This document shows, in pieces, positions 23,873 through 34,067 of a stretch of DNA of 64,000 nt. A program made the translations under genes and the position numbers. Source of the DNA: Panonychus citri (lineage: Eukaryota; Arthropoda; Arachnida; Trombidiformes; Tetranychidae); the NCBI RefSeq assembly GCF_014898815.1, contig NW_026515433.1:1014501-1078500 (forward strand), written 5' to 3'. A model generated the notes under the pieces. It did no database searches and had not been told where the DNA came from. It saw only the letters and a program-made list of their open reading frames with translations. Every line of letters starts with the position of its first letter. The first letter of the stretch is position 1.

Positions 23873-26800
23873 ATGCTAAAACCCAGTTTCTGCTATATTT
23901 GTCAAAAATCAATATTTGTTGTTAATAGTTACGAAAAAGTTGTAGATAGTAATTTACTTAGACTAATTTCTCGATACATGAACAATTATCCATTTGAACA
24001 TCAATTACAAAAACTTAATGAATACAAAAATAAATTTTTCATGATTAACGCTAAATTAAAAATATGTTCAAGTTGTGAAACAAAATTACAAAAAAAAGTA
24101 TTAAGTCAAAATAATATATTCAATGGTCTATTTTATGATGATATTCCCGATTGTTTGTCGACATTATCGCTTTTCGAATTAAAAATGATCAAACAAGTTG
24201 ATCCGTTTATAAACATCGTAAAAGGTAACCCTCAATTTTATCAAACAACATTCAAGGGGGAAATTTTCTTTATTCCACAAAACATTGAAGAAATTAAAAC
24301 AATATTACCAAAGTCTTTATCTAATTCTGATTGTATTTTTTTAGCAGAAGCTTCATTCCTGAATATGTCAAAAAACAGAGACTACTTAGTTAAAGCATAT
24401 AAAATTAATACAGCTTTAACATGGTTATCTAAATTCAATAGACTATACAGTCGTGAAAAATGAGTTTCGAATGGTTTTTAATCATTCGCGCAGGTAGCGA
24501 CTAAAATTAATAGATTAAACAATCAAGATAAGAAAAATCAATGAGTAAATCATCTAAGTCTTATCACTGATGATAAAGATTATCAATTAACTTTAGTAGC
24601 TAAGTTGCGCGAATGATTAAAAACCATTCGAAATTCATTTTTCACGACTGTATATGAATTATTTTACAATAAAAATAGATAAATATATTAGAAGAAAATC
24701 AATTTATCCCTGAAATAGAAATCGTTAAATTAGAAACTTTTAAAATAGTGACAAACAAACCATATAAATTATTGCTATCAAATAGCTTGAGTATAAATTC
24801 ATTTTTAATAAAACAAACTAAAAACTATGAAAACATTCAAGAGTTATTTTTTTCTGCAAAAATGATACATAACATAACAAATATAATCCATTGGACACCA
24901 AATATGCTTGATTATATTATTATAGCTGCCACGCAATTGAATTGCGAACAAAAGTTCCAAGATTTGCATACTGATACAATTGAACAACTTATCGTTAACA
25001 TATTAGAAAACAGTTATAAATTTATATTGCAAAAACGAATATTTAACTTTAAAAAAGAAACTTATAATAGAATTTCGCGTTGATAAATTACCACAATTAA
25101 CTGAACTTACTTTTTTTAGAATAAATAATAACAATTTTATTACAATTACTACTAACAACAATTATTTACTACTAAATATAGACGGATGGCTAGAATCAGG
25201 CCGTAAATCAACATCAGAAAATAGCCGTGCTGCGATATTTTTATTTACTAACTTGAATGACATTATTTTATATAATTCCAACAATTTAGTTAAATTTGCG
25301 AAAATGAATATACTTAGTATGGTTGATTACCAAATAGAAATAATACTACAAACTGAAAGTTCCACATTCGATACTCAATACGATAAAGAAACATTAATTT
25401 TACCTCAAGATAACATCCAATTCAGTGCACAAGAGATAATAGAAAAATGTGAAGGTTCAAAAATAATGACTATAAATAGAAAGAAAAACGCTCCTCTTAA
25501 AACGAATTATGCTTTGAATTACGAAGAATTAGCATTTCCTAATCTATTTCCATACGGAATAGGAGGTTATGAATCTAATATAAGTGTACCGCTTCCAACA
25601 GATATAGCACATGATAACAAAAGAAGTAAAAAAAATTAGAACTAAGTTAATATTTTAAATCGAGAATCTGTAATTATATTTCGAAACACTCAAAAAATAA
25701 AGAATATATATATATTTTTCTTTAGTAGCTTATGAAACTCACAAATCATTAAGAGATAGTTCAGTATTATGTCAACTTGAAAATGAACAAAAAACAAATA
25801 TAACGAATACAAAATTACATGCTTCTTTATTGTATATGCGTGGTTATTCAACCTACTGGAGAAAAGCATTAACTGATCTATTAGCCATAGTAAATTTACT
25901 AGGACCAGCTCACTTTTTCATGACATTTTCTGCGAACGAAACAAGATGGGATGAATGTATTAAATACTTATTTTTTAGAAAATATAATAAAGTATTAACA
26001 GACTTTGAATTAAGTAAATTTACAAATGAATTACGATTTAAATTAGTAAATGATTATCCAAAAGGCGCAACTTTTTATGTAAATAAACGATTTGAGCATT
26101 TTTTTAAAAAATTTATTATTATTTATAGCGAAGGAATTTTCGGTTCAAAAATCGTCGATTATTTTATAAGAGTTGAATTTCAAAATCGTGGATCTCCTCA
26201 TTATCATCTTTTAATTTGGTTAGAAAAATGGCCAGAATATGATTCGACAGAAGCTTTAACAAAACTAGATACAATTATAAAAACATCTTCGTTACATCCA
26301 TTATCAAATTTTCAAAACATAATTGTAGAGCAACTTGTTTTAAGAAAAACAAATCTCAATGTAAATACGGTTTTCCTAGACCACTTTCTGAGAAAACTAA
26401 ATTAATAAATGATGAAGAAAAGAAAACCAAAAAATGGTTTTATAAAGTAATAGAAAAAAGTGACCAATATATAAATAATTACAATGAATATATGTTAGAT
26501 ATATGGCAAGCTAATATGGATATACAATGTATAGCAGGACTTGATGGAGTAATTGCTTACATAACTAAATATATATGTAAAATCGAATCTTCCCTAATAG
26601 TAAACAAAATTAAAAAATTGTTAAAAGACTCTTTTAGTATAAATAACGAAAAATATTTAATAAGACGAATTCATCAGCTAATATTATCAAACCGAACTGT
26701 TAGTGCACAAGAAGCAGTATTCCGTCTTAGTGGCTTAAAATTAGTAATATCATCCCTTGAATGTGTATATATTAATACTGATTATAGTGAATTAAGACCG

Positions 26801-27742
26801 AAATTAGTTTATAAGATTAATTCAGAACATCGTTTAAGAAGAATACAAGGAAAAAGTATCATTGAGAAGTATTGCGAAAGAGCTGATAACTCATCACATT
26901 TATGTCTTTTCGAGTATGTTAGTAATTATAAAACTCATTATGAAGCTAATAGCGATGATGAAGCAGAAGATGAAGAAGAGATGACACCAAATGATACTTT
27001 AAAAATAGACCTTCGTACGAAACCTGCAGCAGTTAAAATATCCTCTATGAAAGGTAAATCTCGTGAAAATTACTATTATACATTCATTTTATGTTTTGTA
27101 CCGTTTAGAAGCGAAATTGAACATAGTAGAAATAGACATAATATCGAAAGTTATTTTCGAGAATGTCTGAATAATAATTTAGCTCGCTGCTCAGATATTA
27201 AATTATTTAATACAGTCCAACAAATGATAGAAGAAAAAATTTGGAATGTAATTCCTATCCCAAAACTTATAGATAATATCGATCGAGATCAAAACGATAG
27301 TGAGCAACTTATTACACAAACTAATATCGAAGAAGCTTTTAGTAAAATATTAAAAGATCATGAACTTTCAAACGATCAAATATTAGTTTCAAACGATATA
27401 AAAAATAGAACAATAGATTATAATAACAACAATAAACAAATGAAATTATTTATTACAGGTGAAGGTGGTTCCGGTAAAAGTTATTTATTACGTGTTTTAA
27501 TGCTGATTTTAGACGAAATTCACTCAACAAGTTCTCCTAGTTACGTAGTAGGGGCATTAACTGGAATCGCAAGTCATAATATAAACGCTACAACTTTACA
27601 TTCTCTTTATATGCTACCATTCGGAAGCTTTACTAATTTAAGCACAGTCAATCCATCTAAATATATGCATATGCATACTAGTGTCTTTTACATCTTGATT
27701 TCTGTATGTGGTGGTTCATTAATTATAGTAAAAGACGAATAA
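23873..27742 (+). pseudogene. decayed Helitron Rep-helicase gene
   Basis: Pieces of a Helitron replicase in order, interrupted by stops, frameshifts and insertions. 23873-24463: an N-terminal cysteine-bearing region (CYICQKS, CSSCE) as in Helitron N-terminal domains. 24748-25639: the middle region, changing frame near 25075. 25830-26405: Helitron-like N / HUH endonuclease, with the metal-binding HYH at 26199-26207. 26492 on: the nickase tyrosines in AYITKYICK (26558-26572). 27459-27482: the Pif1-type Walker A GEGGSGKS. The helicase stops at about 27660, where an inverted-repeat insertion begins, and the later helicase motifs are absent. A MITE splits the first part at 24448. Very A-rich codon use differs from the host genes. 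In an intact Helitron this protein nicks and unwinds DNA for rolling-circle transposition; here it cannot be functional. Confidence 0.85.
24448..24650. mobile_element. MITE (203 bp, TA target) inside the Helitron
   Basis: Terminal inverted repeats of about 45 bp (24448-24492 and 24606-24650, one mismatch seen) begin CAGTCGTGAAAAATGA. A TA lies on each side (24446-24447 and 24651-24652), the usual Tc1/mariner target duplication. Removing it restores the Helitron frame (CTATATGAATT). It has no coding capacity and arrived after the Helitron. Confidence 0.9.
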
Positions 27743-27874
27743 AGTCTCATAAAGAACACACTATAAGTTCTCATCCGTGGTAGCTAGAGTCTTAATTTTT
27801 TTCATGATAATTCTTCATACCATAAGATATAACATATACAGAAATCAAGATGTAAAAGACACTAGTATGCATAT
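27669..27874. repeat. 39-bp inverted repeat with 128-bp spacer
   Basis: Arms 27669-27707 and 27836-27874 are perfect reverse complements (first arm starts ATATGCATACTAGTG). They begin exactly where the Helitron helicase homology ends and lie before the RPA-like fragment, so an inserted palindromic element or an inverted terminal piece broke the Helitron here. A short palindrome CATAGAGCTCTATG follows at about 27896. Confidence 0.8.
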
Positions 27875-28065
27875 ACGAAAACTTCATTTTTACCCATAGA
27901 GCTCTATGGCAAAATCCAACTTTGAAGCCCTGTATCTCAGGAACTAGATCTGTCCTCAATTCCACACTCGCACATAATATGTTGTTTGACATGAGCTAAA
28001 TGTACAAAAAATTTGAGGTCTCTAAACGTGCGGACCTAATCCGAAGTCCAGCCTTGTTTTTAAAA

Positions 28066-28841
28066 AAAACATTGTTATATTGGATGATACTGATACAAAA
28101 ATAACGATAACTTTATGGAACGAAAGAGCTGAAAATTTTTCAGCTACCAAAGAGGACATCATTTTGTTAAAGAATGTTAAAATCATAGACTACAATGGTT
28201 TACAATTAACAACAAATGGTGCTACGACAATTGTGTTCAACCCAGAGTTAGATGAAGTATCACAACTAAAACAATGGAATGAAAAACAAGATAATCTTCA
28301 TACCAAAAAAAATACAATGTTATCGCGAAATCTTTACGATTTTGTCAAACTCAACGAGATTAAATTACACGACGAACCAGTTAACATCTCAACCACTATC
28401 GGTACAATTACAAAAATAACGAATGTTAATTTCTACAAAGCCTGTCCAAAGGAGACATGTAAGAAAAAATTAAATGGACAAATATGTGACTTATTCAATG
28501 AAAGTGTCGATGGTAAAGACAAAATGATCTTCAATCTAAAAATAGCTGATGCTACAGGATCATGCTTGATTAATATGTTTAACGAGGATTGTGAAAAACT
28601 ACTTAAGATAAATGCAACAAACTTACAATTATTACTACAAAACAACGAACAAGAATACAACTTAAAAATAAATAGTTTATTATTTAAAACATTGTCATTC
28701 AAACTAAAAACAAAAATCAATACCTATAATGACCAACAAAACCTATCTAATAATGTTTTATCAACAGATGAAATATCAATGAAAATGTATCAAGAAATTT
28801 TGTCAAAAGAGATAAACGATCTGAAAATTGAAGACAACTAA
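28066..28841 (+). CDS. RPA1-like single-strand DNA-binding protein, N-truncated
   Basis: The open frame continues upstream of the ATG at 28080 to about 28066, reading NIVILDDTDTKITITLWNE, which is OB-fold DBD-B of replication protein A 70. The C-terminal domain follows with a zinc-ribbon-like pattern (CPKETC near residue 120, then C at NGQIC), as in RPA70 DBD-C. The usual N-terminal OB folds are missing, cut at the junction with the preceding insertion. It lies about 300 bp beyond the end of the Helitron helicase remnant in the same orientation. Some animal and plant Helitrons carry RPA-like genes, so it is probably Helitron cargo (inference). Its stop is 10 bp before the next TIR element. 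Confidence 0.7.
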
Positions 28842-28878
28842 TAATATAATATTGTGAGGTATTGAATTTAGTCTTAGA

Positions 28879-29082
28879 TTATTCCGAGTCTTCTTGTCGT
28901 GTAGAGTAATCCAATAGAATATCTCGACTTGTGGAAGGAGTATCGATATGAACAATTTGATCCTCCGAGTTTTCCAGTCGGTCAGAAGTTGTGATGTACA
29001 AGGTGATGAGATTGTTGAAGGAGATGTTGGTAGCTAAAAGGTTCTTCATCAACTCTATTTGTTCGTTGCTAAATCTCATCAT
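28879..29082 (-). CDS. small conserved ORF b of the TIR element, copy 2
   Basis: A 67-residue frame starting MMRFSNEQIELMKNLL and containing DTPSTSRDI. It is homologous to the frame at 22824-23036. Its first 14 bases overlap the end of the frame at 29069-29287 in another register. No known domain is recognised. Confidence 0.45.
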   Translation of the reverse strand: MMRFSNEQIELMKNLLATNISFNNLITLYITTSDRLENSEDQIVHIDTPSTSRDILLDYSTRQEDSE

Positions 29083-29287
29083 TTATTTCTAAAGGTGGTA
29101 TCTCTTCTGATAATAAAAGTTCGAGGAACCAATCCTCTGGACCAGTTATGGAAAGGTGATGAATGATTAATATTTCTATGAGTTCTTTAATAAGTTCTTC
29201 TATCTGATTTAAAACCAACTCTAAGCTTTCCAATTGTTGATTTATAGTCATACAATTATCTACACCTCTAGTGACCTGAATTACCAA
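29069..29287 (-). CDS. small conserved ORF a of the TIR element, copy 2
   Basis: A 72-residue frame with a leucine/glutamate-rich, probably helical middle (residues about 16-43), then HHLSITGPEDWFLEL and an acidic end. Copy 1 keeps the same C-terminal half (HHLSITGPEDWFLEL at about 23059-23118) with the same overlap onto ORF b. The family is unknown. Confidence 0.45.
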   Translation of the reverse strand: MVIQVTRGVDNCMTINQQLESLELVLNQIEELIKELIEILIIHHLSITGPEDWFLELLLSEEIPPLEINDEI

Positions 29288-29576
29288 CGAGATATGAACT
29301 TAAGTATACGAGTCGAGTTTGGACTGAATCGAGTTAAACCCTATGGTGATTAAGTCTTACGCTGTTGAATGTTTCAATTATGTATAAGTGAGATTATGTT
29401 TAATGGTTAAGTATATCAAGGGAAAGTTTCATAAGGATAAAAGTTTGGTACATGGGAAGTGAGACGGAAGGGAAAAACGAGATTGGTACATATACCTATG
29501 ACTTACCCTCGAGACAAGTTTGATGCTAACTGGGGGGTCAACGATTACAGCAGCCGATGGTAGTGATGCAGATAAA

Positions 29577-29762
29577 GAATGGAGATAGACGAGAATGGAG
29601 ATGAAGAAACACAAGGATGGAGATAAGGTCAAGGAGAAGGTGATGAAGGTAAACACGAGGATGGAGATAAGGTAAAGGAGAAGGTGATAAAGGTAAACAC
29701 GAGGATGGAGATAAGGTAAAGGAGGTGATGAGGAAAAAGGGAAACACAAAGATGGAGATGAA
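29577..29762. repeat. minisatellite, about 44-bp unit
   Basis: Three to four imperfect units beginning GATGGAGATAAGGTAAAGGA, with GGTAAACACGAG at the end of the unit. Three overlapping minus-strand open frames here are products of the repeat and not genes. Confidence 0.85.
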
Positions 29763-30549
29763 ACAATCTAAAATAGATTGTTTGGTGCTGCTGATGATGA
29801 TGAAAAATATAAAACAAACAAACTTAGGTTAGGTTGGTGATTTGGTCGATGAGAGAGAGAGAAAGAAACAAAATATATGATGATGATATTGAGATGACGG
29901 AGGTCAATTTGAAACTGTGGACTCTCTACCTTGTCCCTTTCTCTCTTCCTTATATACACCTTTCTGGGCTATGTCGAAAGAGAAAAGACAGAGGAAAAGA
30001 AAGAAGTTGGTTGGTCAAGAGAGAGAGAAAGGCAGAGTCTCTTTCTTTCAACCCTTTGTTAATTTTATTTTCGTTTAAGTTTTTCCTGCTCTACTCAAGG
30101 GAAGGGTTCACCTTTCACCCTTAGCCTTGGTAGAGCCTTTTTCATCAAACCCAATCAACCACAATTAATTTGTTTTGAACAAAAATGAAAAGAAAAAGAA
30201 AAGAAAAGGAAAATGAAGAGAAAAAAGGTTTCGGGTTTCTTTTCTAAGTAGGGAAGAGGAGGAAGAAAAAGGATTAAGTAAAGTTTGAGGTTAATGGGAA
30301 CTCAATCCTTTTCCTCCTCTTCCCTCTTCATCTGCCACCTCCAACCCATCTTGTCCTTAGAGGGCAAAATTTTACCCTCACAATAGGAATTGCGTCTAAC
30401 TCAATAAAATATTTAAATTTGCATGAATAAGTAACAAATGCGTAATTAATAATTATAAAAGTAAAGTTACTATTGCTTCTCTGAAAAAAATTTACTTACA
30501 TTCGAAAAAATGATACTACTATTTTATAGTTGATCATATTTTGATCATA

Positions 30550-32041
30550 CAGCGTGTGCCAGAATAGAGTGGCGGCGTTTGAAATTATATAATTTTACGG
30601 TCAAATTTATTTTTCACTTGAAACTTGTTTGAATGAAAGCTACAACATTAGAAAGTAATTATAAAATATTCTCAAAATGACAACCTTCACCTGAGATAAC
30701 AAACTCGAGGTGCTTCTTAAAGTTGCGAATAACAGCCTTAAGGGTCTCAGGGCGGATACTTTGAGCGGCAGATTCAATAGCAGCTTTAAGTTCACCAACG
30801 TCTTTTGGATCCTTACGATAAACCTGGTCTTTCAGGTAACCCCAGAGGTAATAATCGCATGGATTGATGTCTGGACTGTATGCTGGCCAAGTAATTCCTG
30901 TTTGATAGTGTCGATAATAATCTAAGGCGATTACTCTTGGTCCAAAGTTTTTGTTGAGTATTTATTAGTAACACTTCTTTCGTTCTATGAGGTCGAGCGC
31001 CATCTTGTTGGTACCAGAAACCGTCAACTAAGCCGTTTCGATTAGCCCAAGTTCCAAATTTTTCATTCAATATGTTAGTGTAGGTTAAACCTTTAACTGT
31101 ACCTTCAATAAATGTCACTGGAGTTAATTTTTCCGAATAAATTCCCATCCATACGGTCACCTTTTCAGGATGTAATGGTTTTTCGATGTTAAATTCAGGT
31201 AGCTCTGACCCCCAGAACCGATAATTCTGCTTGTTGACGAATCCGTGTAACCAGAAATGAGCTTCGTCGGTGAACCAAATTTTATCTAAATCCAATTGAT
31301 TTTCATCTAATAAACAAAGAATTTCATTCGCAAAATTAACACGATTCATTCGAGCTTGTTCAGTGAGAGGTTGAACAACTTGAATCTTGTAAGGATGAAG
31401 GGAAAGTCACTGAAATTTCCAGAACAGCAGCTGCTCTTCTTAACGAATTAGTTGGATTTTCTTCGAAGTGAGCTTGAACTTTGGCTATATTTTCTGGTAC
31501 TATCGCTGATTTTCGGCGACCAGAATGGCCAGTGTGTTGATCAATTACACTTCCGTATCCCATGAAATTATCCCATGCTCTTTTGATGGTTCCATCATTT
31601 GGTGGTGTATCAACATGATAATTTTTAACAAATCGACGTTGAACTTCGGAGAAATTAGAAGTTCTGGCATATTCAACGACCATGAACACTTTTTCATGAG
31701 TTGAGTAACAATTTTCGCTCATTTTCACTTGATAAAATAAGCACTTTCACTTGATGTAATAAGAACTTGTTGAGTTATCACACTCAATATGAATAATACT
31801 GGCTTTTAAGTAGCAAAAAATGTTTAAATAGAAAAGAGAAATCGGAAAAAACATTAATGGCCTCAAAACTGACCTTTTCTGGTTAAAACCTGTTTAACGT
31901 TAGCAAAAAAAAATTTTTCATCCTAATTTATCAACTCATCTATTAGCCCTCAGGCAATGTATTGAGTAAAATTGGCCAATAAAAACAAACCAATTTGAAA
32001 ATTATTTAGTTTCAAACGCCACTCTATTTTGGCACACACGG
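30550..32041 (-). mobile_element. Tc1/mariner-superfamily element, inactive
   Basis: Left end CAGCGTGTGCCAGAATAGAG and right end, inverted, CCGTGTGTGCCAAAATAGAG share about 32 bp of inverted repeat up to GTTTGAAA, the left with a 3-bp insertion. TA flanks both ends (30548-30549, 32042-32043). The 1.49-kb length fits a full-length element carrying one transposase gene on the minus strand. Confidence 0.9.
30670..31728 (-). pseudogene. broken mariner-type transposase
   Basis: 31728-31360: an N-terminal helix-turn-helix region (KVFMVVEYARTSNFSEVQRR, then TIKRAW), ending in a frameshift with a small deletion near 31400-31430. 31349-30950: the catalytic domain with WFTDEAHFWLHG (first Asp) and WYQQDGARPHRT (second Asp). 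Frame changes again near 30930, after which WPAYSPDINPCDYYLWGY (third Asp) and the C-terminal end are readable in another frame. All three acidic residues survive, but the frame is broken at least twice, so no active enzyme is made. The style matches the mariner-like group common in arthropods with a DTPPND segment. Confidence 0.88.
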
Positions 32042-32059
32042 TATTATAAATCATTATTA

Positions 32060-32089
32060 GAATCAGTTGATTGTTTAAATGATCAGAAT
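32060..32089 (-). repeat. inverted copy of the 22708 repeat
   Basis: Reverse complement of the beginning of 22708-22773 with about two differences. It is followed by CGAAACAAATTGTTTCG and GTTGATCATATT, which also follow the left repeat in diverged form. This links the two halves of the island. Confidence 0.7.
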
Positions 32090-32185
32090 ATGAACTCAAC
32101 ATCGAAACAAATTGTTTCGAGTTGATCATATTATTAATCACAATCAAAGCTACAATTCGAGCAAGGACGTTGAGAGGATTACCAA

Positions 32186-32495
32186 ATGGTACCAGTGTCA
32201 ATTAAGCAGCTCCTCTACGCAGCGCTTACAGATTCGCAAGTTCCTGATGGAAAGGTGATTGATACTTAGTCTCATTTATATATTTATCTTAATATTAATT
32301 AATTGATTCCAATCTTATTTCCATACACGCTACTTTTCCGTGTATTTTTAGGTAGAGAGTGAGGGTGTTTTTTGGAACACCAAAGTTTTTGGTATTGATT
32401 TTAAGGAAGGGATGGCCGTTTGTGGTTCCATTTTCGGGAGTGAGCTAGAAAATGTGGTCACCGGAGACCTTGGAAACATTCCAAATATTGAATGA
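32186..32495 (+). CDS. candidate two-exon mini-gene, weakly RPA32-like
   Basis: Possible exons 32186-32254 and 32352-32495, with GTGATT donor and TTTTTAG acceptor, give a 71-residue product. Its start, MVPVSIKQLLYAALTDSQVP, resembles the beginning of the OB-fold domain of RPA32 subunits; the rest (GVFWNTKVFGIDF, then a Gly/acidic stretch) is not recognised. It lies just outside the mariner element. It may be a fragment of a mobile-element single-strand binding gene or chance. The splicing is predicted only. Confidence 0.25.
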
Positions 32496-32843
32496 AATAG
32501 CGAAAATACCAAACCTATTCGTCAGCCCTTCAAGAGACAACGACATCGGTCAAAAAGGACAATCTGCTAAAACACATCAATGGATACAAAGAGGGAACGA
32601 TTTCATCCAGCCAGGATGTGAAATACGCAGAGCTAAGGCTCCACAAGTTGAAGGGCAGTGGGAAAAAAATTACCAGTTATGGTTTTAGTTTTAATTGAAT
32701 TATATTTCATTGAATTTTAATTTTTCAAATTCTCAAATTGTGAAAAAATATCAATAAAGCCATTGGCTTTTTTAAATTGAATTTGTAATTGGTTTTTAAA
32801 TTGTATTACATGAAGAAGATTTCAAAAAAAAAGATAAATAGAT

Positions 32844-32939
32844 TTACACGGAACATCTTCCGTGTATTTAGATAGAGTTGATTAAATTGAAATGAATTGA
32901 ATTGATGGACGGACGAAACACGGAAGATGTTCCGTGTAA
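32844..32939. repeat. 96-bp unit with perfect 22-bp terminal palindromes
   Basis: 32844-32865 and 32918-32939 are exact reverse complements, and each is itself a near-palindrome around ACACGGAA and TTCCGTGT. A related CCGTGTATTT word occurs at 32338. It could be a small MITE, a recombination site or a cruciform-forming element; it overlaps no gene. Confidence 0.85.
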
Positions 32940-33106
32940 AGAGTCAATAATCATCATCATTTGATTCGGATGTTTGTCCTTCTTCATCCTCGGATTTTTT
33001 TGTCACGATTAGATTCCTCCTCTTCCTCCGAACTTGTATTATCACTTGAGGTCTCTTCATCACTTGCGTTGTAGCCGGTGGAGTGGTCTGAATGGATGGA
33101 AGAAGG

Positions 33107-34067
33107 CTAATCATGCACACATCGGAGTCCGACTGCGGGTCGACTTCCATGGCGTTTAGATTTGCGACGTCGAGTCGCTCTCTTACCATTATCATCTCCA
33201 GTTCTCTCCGCTCTTCGTGAGCATCCTGTTCTAGCTGGTCTCTCCAGTGTTGATGATGTTGCCGTTGTTGCCTTCGGGCTCGTTGTTTTTGTTGTTGTTG
33301 TTGTTGTTGGTCGTGGTGGTGGTGGTGGTTGTGGTGGTGGTTGTGGTGGTGGTTGTGGTGGTGAGCCATAATCAAATAAAGTTTTCAAATGACTGAAGTC
33401 ACACTGAAAAAATAAAGAAAGCAAAAGAATAAAAAAAGCGAGTTAAGTTTGTTGATATGAAACAAGAATAAAAATGAAAAAAAGCGAAACTCACTGGATT
33501 TATAAACCAGACGCTAATTGATGATGATAAATTGAATATTGGGATCTTCTCATCGAATGGTTTTGAAATAAGATCTGGATCATCTTCGCATTCGAGATAA
33601 ACCATGATGTTTAAAAGACAATGATCAGCTCCATCGATTGAAGAAATGTCGATGTTATAAGCTGTTGTAAAAATTGTGGCAAATCTACTTTTATAAAGTG
33701 GATTGTACATAGAAGAAAAATTTGAAAAGAAAAAGACAGAGAAAAAGCAAATTAGTGATTAATGATTTAAGGTAAAGGGATAAGAGGTAAATTAATCTGT
33801 GTTCTACTTACTTCGACTACTACTACGTTTTCCCTTCACAAGACAAAATTGGCATTGATAGAGCTTTGCACCTCGTGAAATCTTTCGCTTAAATGCTAAT
33901 AAGTTAATAAGTAATGCGAAATAGTTTTTCGGCTGTTCCAACCAGATCGATGAACACATGTATTCATTCGTGTCTTTTATGTATGCCAATACATTTACAT
34001 CATACAAAACGTCGTCATCCTTTGTTTGAGCCGAAATGAAAGAAACAAATAAAACATGAAAAACCAT
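33107..34067 (-). CDS. candidate multi-exon gene of unknown function
   Basis: Three minus-strand open stretches may be exons: 34067 to about 33812 (start MVFHVLFVSFISAQTKDDD, signal-peptide-like), about 33700-33495 (containing SIDGADHCLLNIMVYLECED) and 33403-33107 (Pro/Gln then Thr-rich). The second junction has GTGAGT at 33494 and TTTTTTCAG before 33403 and keeps frame; the first has GTAAGT at 33811, but I could not find an acceptor keeping frame. An alternative frame of the last exon (32944-33375) is His/Gln-rich with an acidic end. Codon variety in the first two parts looks more coding than the surroundings. It could be mobile-element cargo. Confidence 0.3.
33284..33362. repeat. GTT/GTG trinucleotide tract
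   Basis: Runs of GTT then GGTGGT triplets; depending on frame and strand it reads poly-Gln/His or Pro/Thr in the candidate gene at 33107-34067. Confidence 0.8.

Larger units (their letters stand above)
28851..30384 (+). mobile_element. TIR element, copy 2 (1534 bp)
   Basis: Begins ATTGTGAGGTATTGAATTT and ends with the inverse of ATTGTGAGGGTAAAATTTT. It has the same internal order as copy 1 (22803-23782): two overlapping small minus-strand frames, a repetitive stretch, then the GAAAGAGAAAAGACAGAG block and a purine/pyrimidine half. It is longer mainly because of the minisatellite at 29577-29762. Confidence 0.65.

Noticed and set aside
29429..29959. Overlapping minus-strand frames rich in Leu/Pro/Ser
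   Set aside because: All arise from the 44-bp minisatellite and adjacent purine-rich repeats.
30550..32041. Considered a retroelement or viral origin for the island
   Set aside because: No LTR, reverse transcriptase, capsid or envelope-like sequence was seen; the ends and motifs are those of DNA transposons and a Helitron, with only a LINE-type endonuclease piece.
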